Part shown: positions 7,834-15,610 of the stretch, in pieces
Layout of the letters: each line of letters opens with the position of its first letter
How positions within the stretch are numbered: position 1 is the stretch's first letter
DNA from: Bacteroidaceae bacterium
GTDB lineage: Bacteria; Bacteroidota; Bacteroidia; Bacteroidales; Bacteroidaceae
Length of the DNA: 64,000 bases
NCBI GenBank assembly: GCA_017557635.1
Contig: JAFYYH010000004.1
Coordinates: forward strand, 1-64,000
Reading direction: 5' to 3'
Translations under genes and position numbers: made by a program
Notes under the pieces: generated by a model
Told to the model about the DNA's origin: nothing
Databases searched by the model: none
Seen by the model: only the letters and a program-made list of their open reading frames with translations

Positions 7834-8604
7834 TCAATCCCAATATTCGATCTCGCGCACAAGAACCTCGACGGGGAGACGCAGGTCGTTATAGGTGCGG
7901 CAGTCTTTCCAGTTGCCGTGGTCGTCGAAATAGCCGTATTCAATGAAGGTTATCTCTTCCTGAGTCTGGCCGTCATCGTCCCAGCGGGTCACGACATGCT
8001 TCTCAATTACGTTATGCTTGTCATCCAACTTGTTGGTCTCAATCGTGGTGAGTTGTTTCTGCGGCTGCTTGGTAGTTATCTTGACCGGATAGCCATGACG
8101 GTCCGTACGGACGATACTGATTGTTGTCACCTTGCCGTCCTCAGTAACCACTGATTTGTTCCTGCGCAGGAACGAACTCTTCTTAATCGTCATGCGGATG
8201 ATGCGGCCGTTCATCTCCTTATTATAAACAAGGGTGTTCTTATCCTGTGAGATCAGATTGATGCGAGCCACCACCCTGTCTCCGGCCTTCTGGACGCTGC
8301 GTATGCATACACCGTCCTCGAACAGGCTCTCGGCCTCACCCCGAACACGCTCCGCGCTGTCCAGGTCAGCCGAGCATATCTCGTTGCCGTAGATATCGTA
8401 GACCATAGTATTCACATACATTACATCCGTGCCGATGAAGTTGGCGTACCAAACCTCGGGCATCAGATGATAGACTGTTACTTTCTGGACACGGCCGTTC
8501 ATTCCGCCAAACGGTTTCTCCTTATACCTGCTACCGCATGAGATCATCAGCACGAAACAGATCACTGCCAGAAATGCAGTCAGTCGTCTTTGGTTCAGTC
8601 TCAT
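7834..8604 (-). CDS. Lipoprotein with RHS-like strand repeats
   Basis: 256 aa. A lipoprotein signal peptide ends in the lipobox LMIS-C (residues about 18-23). The rest has short beta-rich motifs such as DIYGNEI, DRHGYPVKI, DKHNVIEKHV and DDHGNWKDCRTY, resembling RHS/YD-like sugar-binding repeats seen in many Bacteroidota lipoproteins of unknown function. The ATG overlaps the stop of the DUF3109 gene by 4 bases (ATGA type), so the two are translationally coupled. Probably anchored in the inner or outer membrane facing the periplasm. No specific function can be assigned. Confidence 0.75.
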   Translation of the reverse strand: MRLNQRRLTAFLAVICFVLMISCGSRYKEKPFGGMNGRVQKVTVYHLMPEVWYANFIGTDVMYVNTMVYDIYGNEICSADLDSAERVRGEAESLFEDGVCIRSVQKAGDRVVARINLISQDKNTLVYNKEMNGRIIRMTIKKSSFLRRNKSVVTEDGKVTTISIVRTDRHGYPVKITTKQPQKQLTTIETNKLDDKHNVIEKHVVTRWDDDGQTQEEITFIEYGYFDDHGNWKDCRTYNDLRLPVEVLVREIEYWD

Positions 8605-9182
8605 ATTATGTTCTGTTTCTTCATTTCACCTACCGTAAGTTCCAACTCATCATACCACTCCTGTCCGAATCGGCGGATAAGCGGCTCCTTAAGGCATTTA
8701 TAAACGGGAATATGCTCCCTGTGTCCTTTGATGGCAGCAGCCTGGCATACATCCCAGCGGTCATAGTTCAGTCCCCAGTACGGTCCGATTTTCTTGACGC
8801 GGATGGGATACAGGTGGCACGATACGGGCTTCATGAAACTCACCTTTCCCTCCCTGTATGCCTTCTCGATGGCGCAGTAGCAGCAACCGTTCTCATCATA
8901 ACAGGTAAAGACGCAGTCCTTGCCGTTGACAATCTGGGTTACCAGTTCTCCCTCCGGATCGGGGTATGCGATACCCTTCTCCTCGATGGCCTTGAGTGCA
9001 TCGGCCGATAACATGTCGCTGATTACCGGCAGGAGTTCCTCAATCTGAGCTATCTCTTCAGGGGTTACGGGAGCTCCCGCATCACCTTCAACGCAGCATG
9101 CCCCGTGACACTTTTTCAAGTCACAGCAGAACTCCTTGGTGATGACATCAAGTGAAACTATCGTATCCTGAATCTGAACCAT
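8601..9182 (-). CDS. DUF3109 family protein (Cys-rich, YkgJ-like metal-binding)
   Basis: 193 aa, the usual length of DUF3109. Conserved cysteine clusters are visible: FCCDLKKCHGACC near residue 20, CVFTCYDENGCCYCAIEKA near residue 90, and SCHLYPIRVKKIG. Proteins with this pattern are thought to bind zinc or an Fe-S cluster; the activity is unknown. It is the first gene of a two-gene unit with the lipoprotein. A minus-strand TACTTTCG at about 9186-9193, close to the -7 consensus, lies only a few bases from the ATG, so the mRNA may have almost no leader. Confidence 0.88.
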   Translation of the reverse strand: MVQIQDTIVSLDVITKEFCCDLKKCHGACCVEGDAGAPVTPEEIAQIEELLPVISDMLSADALKAIEEKGIAYPDPEGELVTQIVNGKDCVFTCYDENGCCYCAIEKAYREGKVSFMKPVSCHLYPIRVKKIGPYWGLNYDRWDVCQAAAIKGHREHIPVYKCLKEPLIRRFGQEWYDELELTVGEMKKQNII

Positions 9183-9234
9183 CGCGCGAAAGTAGTGAAA
9201 TTATTGCTACCTTTAGCCCTCAAACAACCAAAAT

Positions 9235-9714
9235 ATGACTTCTACCATACTGATTGTTCTTGCCGTAATTCTGGCGGTTATAGGCATTATAGGCAGCATC
9301 GTTCCGGGATTGCCCGGTCCCCCGCTCAGTTGGGTGGGTCTGCTCCTGGCATTCTTCAGTCACAAGTTGGGCGGGGCCGATATGACCCTCACAACAGTTC
9401 TCATCTGGCTGGGCGTGACCGTCATCGTCTCAATCCTTGATTACACCGTACCTGCCAGGTTCACAAAACTGGCGGGAGGCTCCAAAGCCGGAAGCCAGGG
9501 CGCGCTGATAGGCATGGTGATTGGTATTTTCCTTACACCCATAGGCATGATACCATGCAGTCTTGCAGGAGCTTTCCTTGCCGAGATGTTCCAGGAGAAC
9601 AAATCAGCAGGTGAGGCATTCAAGGCCGCACTGGGTACTTTTGCAGGTTTTCTGGTGGGAACAGGCATGAAACTTATAGTTTCAGCGATAATGGCGTACA
9701 TCATCATTATCTGA
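9235..9714 (+). CDS. DUF456 family membrane protein
   Basis: 159 aa with three or four hydrophobic segments (about 2-22, 28-70, 95-120, 130-158) and the glycine-rich signature GIIGSIVPGLPGPPLSWVGL plus SKAGSQGALIGMVIG, both typical of DUF456. An inner membrane protein of unknown role. Divergent from the DUF3109 gene and followed by the esterase gene, which has its own -7 box. Confidence 0.85.
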   Translation: MTSTILIVLAVILAVIGIIGSIVPGLPGPPLSWVGLLLAFFSHKLGGADMTLTTVLIWLGVTVIVSILDYTVPARFTKLAGGSKAGSQGALIGMVIGIFLTPIGMIPCSLAGAFLAEMFQENKSAGEAFKAALGTFAGFLVGTGMKLIVSAIMAYIIII

Positions 9715-9724
9715 AAAAAATATT

Positions 9725-9732
9725 TAACTTTG
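9725..9732 (+). promoter_or_regulatory. -7 box of the esterase gene
   Basis: TAACTTTG matches TAnnTTTG and lies 54 bases before the ATG at 9786. No clear -33 box is seen at the expected distance. Confidence 0.5.
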
Positions 9733-9785
9733 CGTGCCTTGTGAGGTATTACTTAAAGAACATTACTTCTTAATTACACAATAAT

Positions 9786-10823
9786 ATGAAAAAGAACATT
9801 CTTCTCGTAGCGGCTGTTATGATGTCGCTCACAAGTTTTGCCCAGTTCCCGGGCGGTGGTTTTGGTGGTGGTATGCCTCAGGGCGGATTCGGCGGCGGAA
9901 TGCCTATGGGCGGTTTCGGCGGATTCGGTGGTCCTCAGGGCGGTGCTCAGGTTGAGTGCTCAGAGAAATTCACAGACATCAACTACGCCGGTGACGACGG
10001 TCAGGTTTATCACATGCTCGACATCTATCTTCCCAAGGAAGTTAAGGATAAATACCCTGTAGTTGTACACATCTACGGTAGCGCATGGGGCAGCAACAGT
10101 TCAAAGGGTATGGCCGATATCAACACCATCGGTCAGGCTCTCCTCAATGCCGGTTATGCAGTGGTTTGCCCGAACCACCGTTCAATCGCTGACGGCAAGT
10201 GGCCCGCTCAGGTTAACGATATCAAGGCCGTTATCCGCTTCATCCGCGCTAACGCCGACAAGTACAAATTCGATACCTCATTCATCGCAACTTCAGGTTT
10301 CTCATCAGGCGGTCACCTGAGTGCCGTTACCGCTCTTTCTAACAATGTAAAGATCGGTAAGTACGGCACAGCCGAGTATGACATTGAGGGTAATGTAGGC
10401 CCCTACACCAAGGAGTCCAGCTATGTAAACGCATTCTGCGACTGGTCAGGTCCCACAGAGCTCCTGCAGATGGAGTGCGGTAACGCAATGGTATTCGGCG
10501 GCAAGGGCAACACTCCCGAGGAGCAGCTCATCGGCGCACCCAAGGAGGGCAACGAGGATAAGTTCATGCTTCTGAGCGCAACCGGTTTCCTGGATAAGGA
10601 TGACGTTGCAGGTTATATGTTCCATGGCGATGCTGACTTTGTAGTTGCATCATGCGTAAGCCAGTATCTGTATGACAAGATGCAGGAGGCAGGCGTAGAG
10701 AGCTACATCGTTCGCGTACCCGAGGGCAGCCACGGCGGCGCAGCCATGTACACCGAGGAGAACCTCAAGAAGATGACAGACTTCCTGGATGCTCAGCGCG
10801 CCAAGGCAGCAAAGAAAAAGTAA
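9786..10823 (+). CDS. Secreted alpha/beta hydrolase (esterase)
   Basis: 345 aa. A Sec signal peptide (about 1-19) is followed by an unusual Gly/Met/Pro-rich low-complexity linker (about 21-54, repeats of GGFGGGMP). The catalytic domain has an oxyanion strand VVVHIYGSAW, nucleophile elbow GFSSGGH, acid in HGDADFVV and histidine in SHGGAAMY, as in carbohydrate-esterase-like alpha/beta hydrolases of the BD-FAE/Aes type. Probably a periplasmic or surface esterase acting on acylated glycans (family inference). Monocistronic: own -7 box and a terminator directly downstream. The substrate cannot be read from the sequence. Confidence 0.85.
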   Translation: MKKNILLVAAVMMSLTSFAQFPGGGFGGGMPQGGFGGGMPMGGFGGFGGPQGGAQVECSEKFTDINYAGDDGQVYHMLDIYLPKEVKDKYPVVVHIYGSAWGSNSSKGMADINTIGQALLNAGYAVVCPNHRSIADGKWPAQVNDIKAVIRFIRANADKYKFDTSFIATSGFSSGGHLSAVTALSNNVKIGKYGTAEYDIEGNVGPYTKESSYVNAFCDWSGPTELLQMECGNAMVFGGKGNTPEEQLIGAPKEGNEDKFMLLSATGFLDKDDVAGYMFHGDADFVVASCVSQYLYDKMQEAGVESYIVRVPEGSHGGAAMYTEENLKKMTDFLDAQRAKAAKKK

Positions 10824-10842
10824 TCACTGATATATAAAAAGA

Positions 10843-10872
10843 GACGCGGGGAACATCCCTGCGTCTTTTTTT
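10843..10872 (+). terminator. Intrinsic terminator of the esterase gene
   Basis: GACGCGGGG-AACA-TCCCTGCGTC followed by a run of seven T, 20 bases after the esterase stop. Confidence 0.85.
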
Positions 10873-10890
10873 GTCCCTTTTCAATAAAAA

Positions 10891-10954
10891 ACTATGATTC
10901 ATAGTTAATTTTTTGCCTTTTTTGATTCAACTATAAAAAATAGTCGTATATTTG
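10891..10954 (+). promoter_or_regulatory. blaI-blaR promoter with two dyad operators
   Basis: Two 15-bp palindromes, ACTATGATTCATAGT (10891-10905) and ACTATAAAAAATAGT (10930-10944), share the half-site ACTAT/ATAGT and are 39 bp apart. The second lies directly before the -7 box TATATTTG (10947-10954), in the -33/-7 spacer. This is the classic layout for BlaI/MecI autorepression. Which protein binds is inferred from the adjacent blaI-type gene. Confidence 0.8.
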
Positions 10955-10976
10955 CCCCGTCAATCGATTAAAAACT

Positions 10977-11336
10977 ATGAAGAGACTTAGTAAAAAAGAG
11001 GAGGAGATCATGGAACTGTTCTGGCAGAACGGACCCATGACCGTAAGTGAGCTCAGGGAGCTTCTGCCGGAGCCCAAGCCTCACCAGAACACTATCTCCA
11101 CCCAGGTGCGCCTGTTGGAGTCCAACGGATTCCTGAGTCACACCAAGGAGGGCATGGGTTACCGCTATCACGCAGCCGTAAGCCGTGATGAGTACAGCAA
11201 CACGTCTATCGGACGTATAGTGTCGCACTGTTTTGAGAACTCGTACATCGATGCGGTATCTGCCCTGGTCAAGGATGACAAGATATCGGTCGACGAGCTC
11301 AAGGAACTCATTAACCGCATTGAGAAAGAAAACTAA
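10977..11336 (+). CDS. BlaI/MecI/CopY-family transcriptional repressor
   Basis: 119 aa, standard length. An N-terminal winged helix (LSKKEEEIMELFWQNGPMTVSELREL, then TISTQVRLLESNGFLSH) and a C-terminal dimerisation helix region (about 75-119). It represses its own operon by binding dyads and is released when the partner M56 protease triggers its cleavage. Two matching dyads sit in its promoter, and the M56 gene follows 24 bases after its stop. No beta-lactamase gene is adjacent, so the regulated function is probably something other than penicillin resistance. Confidence 0.93.
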   Translation: MKRLSKKEEEIMELFWQNGPMTVSELRELLPEPKPHQNTISTQVRLLESNGFLSHTKEGMGYRYHAAVSRDEYSNTSIGRIVSHCFENSYIDAVSALVKDDKISVDELKELINRIEKEN

Positions 11337-11360
11337 TAATCAAATAATCCTTTTACTATA

Positions 11361-14120
11361 ATGGAGGCATTGTTATTATATCAGATAAAGGTGGCTGTTC
11401 TCGTAGCAGTACTGTTCGGTGCTTACCGTCTGCTGCTGGGACGTGAAACGTTCCACCGCTTTAACCGCTTGATACTGATAACCATTGCTCTTCTCTCCTT
11501 TGTTTTGCCCCTTTTTCACATTACAAGACAGGCTCCCCAGCCGCAGCCGTTCTTTCCGCCCGCAACCGCCCAGACGCAGATGGAGGACTATGAGATCCTG
11601 GCCGCCGAAAGGTCAACTCACATCGATCCGGTTACCATCCTTCTGGTGTTGTACGGCGCAGGCGTGCTGTTTGTACTTGTAAAGAAAGGAATTTCAGTCT
11701 GGGCTATGTCAAACATCATCCGCAAAGGACGGTATGCTGACCGTTCCGAGGGTGTTGACGTGATAGAGTCCGACCAGATCCCAGGTCCTCTCAACTGGAT
11801 GCGGTTCATTGTTATGCCGCATGAGTGGCTGGAAAGTGAGAACGCATCGGTGTGGAAGCATGAGAATCTTCATGCCCACCGATGGCACTCGCTGGACCTG
11901 CTGATGGCCGATGTCATGACTGCGTTCCAGTGGTTCAACCCCGTGATGATCCTGCTGCGCAAGGAGTTCGAACTCATCCATGAGTTTGAGGCCGACCAGG
12001 CTGTGATTGAAAGCGGAGCCAATGCAAAGGAGTATAAACTCATGCTGGTAAGCGCCGTAGCCGCCAACCGCGGATGGGCAATGACCAGTTGGCTCAAACA
12101 ATCCAACCTGAAAAAAAGAATAGATATGATGGACAAAAAACAATCAAACGGATGGTGCAGGCTCAGAGCCCTGTTCATCCCTGCAATCGCGTACCTCTTC
12201 CTGTTTGCAACCGCCAATATCAATGAAGCATCGGCCCAGAACTTTGAATTCCGCTGGCCGATATTCGAGAACGGTCAGGTCTGGTACTTCGAGGACGGAA
12301 CCGCAAAGGTCCGTACTTTTGACGGCGTCCAGGCCAACATGAAGGCCGATGAGGTGGCCGATTACCTGAAGAACTACACAAGGTTCAAGACCACCCGCAT
12401 GACTCTTATGTTTGATTATAAGATTGAGGGTCTGGCCGATGTGCAGCCCTATGTCGAGCAGCTTTACGCATTGGGCATAAGGACAAACATTGCCACAAAC
12501 GAGGATATGCTGTCCCGTATGGAACAGCCCGAATTCCGCTTGGCAAGAGTCTATGATGAGGGTGACGGCAAGTACCGTTTTGAGGTTATCTGCAACTCCC
12601 ACGATCATCGTATGAGCCATTATTACTCAAGGGGACAGTTCGAGTTGAAATATGAAGACCCCTCCATCACCGGAGATCTGGACCTGATGAAGAAATGGAT
12701 CAGCATGTTTGACGGTGTGGCAATTGCCATATATCCCAAGACCATGCCGTACAGTGACCTGCAGGAACTGGCCCAGGCTTCATGGGACAGCGGCAAGGAT
12801 CAGGTATCGGCCGTAATAAGTTTCGGTGAGTTCTCTTCCGCCATATTCACGGCCATTGCCAAAGGAACTGACCTTGGAGCAAAGTATCCGGGCAAGAATG
12901 CCTATGAAGTCATTCAAAGTTACAACCGCAGCCGTTCATCGGACTATTTTGACAAAGGCGTACACATCAAGTACCCCCAGTCATTCTACAACAACAATCC
13001 CAGTTTCAACAACGTTACAGATATTGTTAAGACCGATGATGAGCTTATAATCATTTTCCACTGCAACCAAGGCTGTGACCTCTGGGTCAAGGAGGACAAC
13101 GATTGGAGCATGGAGATAAACGGAGAGATCTATCCCGCTTCAAAATATGAGAGTCTTGACGGTTATGAGCACGTGATGTTCTGGAGTCCGGTTAACGGTT
13201 ATTACATCTCTGCCGTTCATTTTGACGTGACCATACCCGATGACGTCAAGACCGTCAACCTTATCAACTCAAATGACGGTGACGAGGTAATAAGCGGTCT
13301 GCAGGTATCGGAGGAGCCTGTTGACTACAGCAACATAAGAATTGTCCGGATAAATGAGATGGTTCCGCTCAGGACCACTCACAGAAAGGATGATAATGTC
13401 AGAGACTATGTTACCATACAGAGAATAGATTTCTCCGATGAGCAGACAAAAGTTTATGCCTCAATGGATATCAGGCAGGCACCCACATTCCCCGGTTATC
13501 TGGGAAGTGACATAACAATCATGCTCGCTGACAGCCTGGAGGTAAAGGCAACCAAAGTCATCGGAGTGCCTACCGATGAGGATTTTGACCGTCACGGAGA
13601 CTATCTGAACACCCATTTCACGATGATATTCCCGCCAATCAGTCAGGAGGAATGGAACAGGGGCGAGAATTCGATAAAGCTCAATGTCTGCCACGAACCT
13701 GTAACCGTCAACTTCAGAAAAAGGGTCGAACCCAATATTTCAATAGAATATGTCGACGAGATAACCGGCGGAAAGTACACCGGAGAAACTCAGAAATTTG
13801 AATTTGTCAAGACTGCCGAAGGTGACATGTATGAACTGAAAGGTGAGTACAACATCAAAAAATGTGAGATTGACAGCAAAGGCAGGATGACATTGACCGG
13901 AAGCGAATCTGACGACCTCCCCGACGGAAAGTATACGCTTTCCTGGAACAAGCCCGAAGCGGGGGACACCATCCCCAAAGTGGAAATCAAGGGCAAGAAA
14001 TTCAAGATGCAGTTCCAGGTCCGCAGGATAGGATTACCGGACCAACTGATCCAATACAGTCTCGTCAATCTGACTGACGAAGGAGCAATAACATTACAGT
14101 TATCTCCTGTAAACGAATAA
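11361..14120 (+). CDS. BlaR1/MecR1-type M56 metallopeptidase sensor with a long unknown ectodomain
   Basis: 919 aa. The N-terminal ~300 residues are the M56 module: transmembrane segments at about 10-26, 33-50, 88-110 and 270-288, and a zinc HExxH motif in WKHENLHAHRWHSLDLL with the downstream helix HEFEADQAVIESGA. After the last membrane segment (ending in ASAQ) comes about 625 residues of extracytoplasmic sequence. It is not the penicillin-binding sensor domain of BlaR1, and I recognise no known family in it. The protein presumably senses a periplasmic signal and inactivates the co-encoded repressor. Terminated by a strong bidirectional hairpin. Confidence 0.85.
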   Translation: MEALLLYQIKVAVLVAVLFGAYRLLLGRETFHRFNRLILITIALLSFVLPLFHITRQAPQPQPFFPPATAQTQMEDYEILAAERSTHIDPVTILLVLYGAGVLFVLVKKGISVWAMSNIIRKGRYADRSEGVDVIESDQIPGPLNWMRFIVMPHEWLESENASVWKHENLHAHRWHSLDLLMADVMTAFQWFNPVMILLRKEFELIHEFEADQAVIESGANAKEYKLMLVSAVAANRGWAMTSWLKQSNLKKRIDMMDKKQSNGWCRLRALFIPAIAYLFLFATANINEASAQNFEFRWPIFENGQVWYFEDGTAKVRTFDGVQANMKADEVADYLKNYTRFKTTRMTLMFDYKIEGLADVQPYVEQLYALGIRTNIATNEDMLSRMEQPEFRLARVYDEGDGKYRFEVICNSHDHRMSHYYSRGQFELKYEDPSITGDLDLMKKWISMFDGVAIAIYPKTMPYSDLQELAQASWDSGKDQVSAVISFGEFSSAIFTAIAKGTDLGAKYPGKNAYEVIQSYNRSRSSDYFDKGVHIKYPQSFYNNNPSFNNVTDIVKTDDELIIIFHCNQGCDLWVKEDNDWSMEINGEIYPASKYESLDGYEHVMFWSPVNGYYISAVHFDVTIPDDVKTVNLINSNDGDEVISGLQVSEEPVDYSNIRIVRINEMVPLRTTHRKDDNVRDYVTIQRIDFSDEQTKVYASMDIRQAPTFPGYLGSDITIMLADSLEVKATKVIGVPTDEDFDRHGDYLNTHFTMIFPPISQEEWNRGENSIKLNVCHEPVTVNFRKRVEPNISIEYVDEITGGKYTGETQKFEFVKTAEGDMYELKGEYNIKKCEIDSKGRMTLTGSESDDLPDGKYTLSWNKPEAGDTIPKVEIKGKKFKMQFQVRRIGLPDQLIQYSLVNLTDEGAITLQLSPVNE

Positions 14121-14149
14121 AAAAACGCGGGGTCTACCCCGCGTTTTTT
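14119..14149. terminator. Bidirectional intrinsic terminator
   Basis: AAAAAACGCGGGG-TCTA-CCCCGCGTTTTTT, a perfect stem with A/T tails on both sides, between the convergent M56 gene and the flavodiiron gene. Confidence 0.92.
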
Positions 14150-14165
14150 ATTGATATCCGGCAGA

Positions 14166-15356
14166 TTACTGCAATAACGCGTCAGCCAGAGATTCAAGTG
14201 CAGGTATGTCTGCCTGCTTCATACGACTCTTGATGGTTACCATGGGCTCGACAATCTCGATGTTACTCATCGACGAGAGCATCTCCTTCATTACGCGGCC
14301 GGCAGAAGGAGCCCACGAGCCGTTTTCTACGATAGCCACCTTACGGTTGCAGAATCCCTTTATCTGCAGACGGTGCAGGAACTCATACATAGGAGTGAAT
14401 ACGCCTGCATCGTATGAAGAGGCGGCTACCACCAGTTTTGAGTGACGGAAAGCATCCTCGACATTCTCGGCAAAGTCCGAACGGCACAGGTCACTTACTA
14501 CGACACGCTCAGCACCTTTGGCGCGAAGTATATCAGCAAGTTTCTCGGCAGCAGCAAGAGTTCCGCCGTGAATTGATGCGCAGGCAATGAATATGCCCTC
14601 AGTCTCAACATCGTAGTTGCACCAGATATTATAAAGGTTGATGTATTCTGAAAGATTGTCCTCAAGGATAGGACCGTGAAGCGGACGGATGGTTCTGATG
14701 GCCAGTTGTGCCGTCTTGCCCAGAAGGGTACGTACAGGACTGCCGTACTTGCCAACGATATTGAAGTAGTAGCGGCGGGCCTCGCAACTCCAGTCGTCAT
14801 CGTCGCGACCGTAGAATCCGCACTTGCTCAGGGCGCCGAACTTTCCGAATGCGTCGGCACTGTACAGGGCGCCGTCGGTCTCATCGAACGAAACCATTAC
14901 CTCGGGCCAGTGTACCATGGGAGCGCCTATGAAACGCAGTTTGTGTTCACCCAGTTCAAGCTCCGAACCCTCCTTGACCGGAAGAGTGCGGCCCTCGATC
15001 TTAATACCCTCAAAGAACTGCTCCAGCATCTGGATTGCCTTTGCGCTGGCTACAAGGGTAAGTGCGGGGAAATGGGCAAGAGCCCATGCAATCAGAGCCG
15101 AATGGTCAGGCTCCATATGATGAACGACAAGATAATCGGGCTGACGTCCGGCAAGAGCCTCCTTGAGGTTTGCCTTCCACTCATCGGCCTTGCGGGCATC
15201 GGCTGTATCAAGTACAGCAACCTTCTGATCCAGGATTATGTACGAGTTGTACGCCATTCCCTCGGGAACGATATACTGACTCTCGAACAGATCCAGATCC
15301 AGATCATCCACTCCAATGTATTTTACCTTATCGCTCAGATTCTTTACCATAGTCAT
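14166..15356 (-). CDS. FprA-type flavodiiron protein (A-type flavoprotein)
   Basis: 396 aa from the ATG at 15354-15356 (MTMVKNLSDK). The N-terminal metallo-beta-lactamase-like domain holds the diiron ligands (HHMEPDHSAL, further His in PMVHWPEVM, SADAFGKFG, and PLHGPIL). The C-terminal flavodoxin domain (about 250-396, IFIACASIHGGTLAAAEKLA) binds FMN. Flavodiiron proteins reduce O2 to water or NO to N2O in the cytoplasm of anaerobes, taking electrons from rubredoxin, whose gene is divergently adjacent. A longer reading start exists at 15386, but the -7 box at 15374-15381 excludes it. ATG at 15350 is also possible. Confidence 0.93.
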   Translation of the reverse strand: MTMVKNLSDKVKYIGVDDLDLDLFESQYIVPEGMAYNSYIILDQKVAVLDTADARKADEWKANLKEALAGRQPDYLVVHHMEPDHSALIAWALAHFPALTLVASAKAIQMLEQFFEGIKIEGRTLPVKEGSELELGEHKLRFIGAPMVHWPEVMVSFDETDGALYSADAFGKFGALSKCGFYGRDDDDWSCEARRYYFNIVGKYGSPVRTLLGKTAQLAIRTIRPLHGPILEDNLSEYINLYNIWCNYDVETEGIFIACASIHGGTLAAAEKLADILRAKGAERVVVSDLCRSDFAENVEDAFRHSKLVVAASSYDAGVFTPMYEFLHRLQIKGFCNRKVAIVENGSWAPSAGRVMKEMLSSMSNIEIVEPMVTIKSRMKQADIPALESLADALLQ

Positions 15357-15373
15357 TATTTTTTTGTGAGACA

Positions 15374-15421
15374 CAAAAATAGTCAATTCACTTGGAATTC
15401 TTATTTCCGTTACTATATTTG
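15374..15421. promoter_or_regulatory. Divergent promoters of flavodiiron protein and rubredoxin
   Basis: Minus-strand TATTTTTG (15374-15381) serves the flavodiiron gene. Plus-strand TATATTTG (15414-15421), with CTTG 19 bases upstream (15391-15394), serves rubredoxin. The two -7 boxes are 32 bp apart, so one regulator bound between them could affect both genes. Confidence 0.65.
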
Positions 15422-15451
15422 CAAAAACAACAACATTAAAAGCCTACAACT

Positions 15452-15610
15452 ATGACTAAGTACGTATGCGATATGTGCGGATGGGAGTATGATCCCGAAG
15501 TAGGATGCCCCGAGGCAGGAATAGCCCCCGGAACACCCTGGGAGGAGGTACCCGATAATTTTGAGTGCCCTATTTGCGGCGTAACTAAAGATCAGTTCTC
15601 AGCTGAGTGA
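15452..15610 (+). CDS. Rubredoxin
   Basis: 52 aa: YVCDMCGWEYDPEVG near the start and NFECPICGVTKDQF near the end give the two CxxCG knuckles that bind a single iron; length and spacing are normal for rubredoxin. It carries electrons to the flavodiiron protein encoded divergently next door. It has its own promoter. Its last 12 bases overlap the convergent nhaA stop region. Confidence 0.93.
   Translation: MTKYVCDMCGWEYDPEVGCPEAGIAPGTPWEEVPDNFECPICGVTKDQFSAE

Noticed and set aside
11361-14120. Calling the blaI/M56 pair a beta-lactam resistance system
   Set aside because: The ectodomain does not resemble a penicillin-binding domain and no beta-lactamase or PBP gene is adjacent.
14676-15455. 259-aa plus-strand frame opposite the flavodiiron gene
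   Set aside because: No family match or promoter; the opposite strand encodes a complete, recognisable protein.
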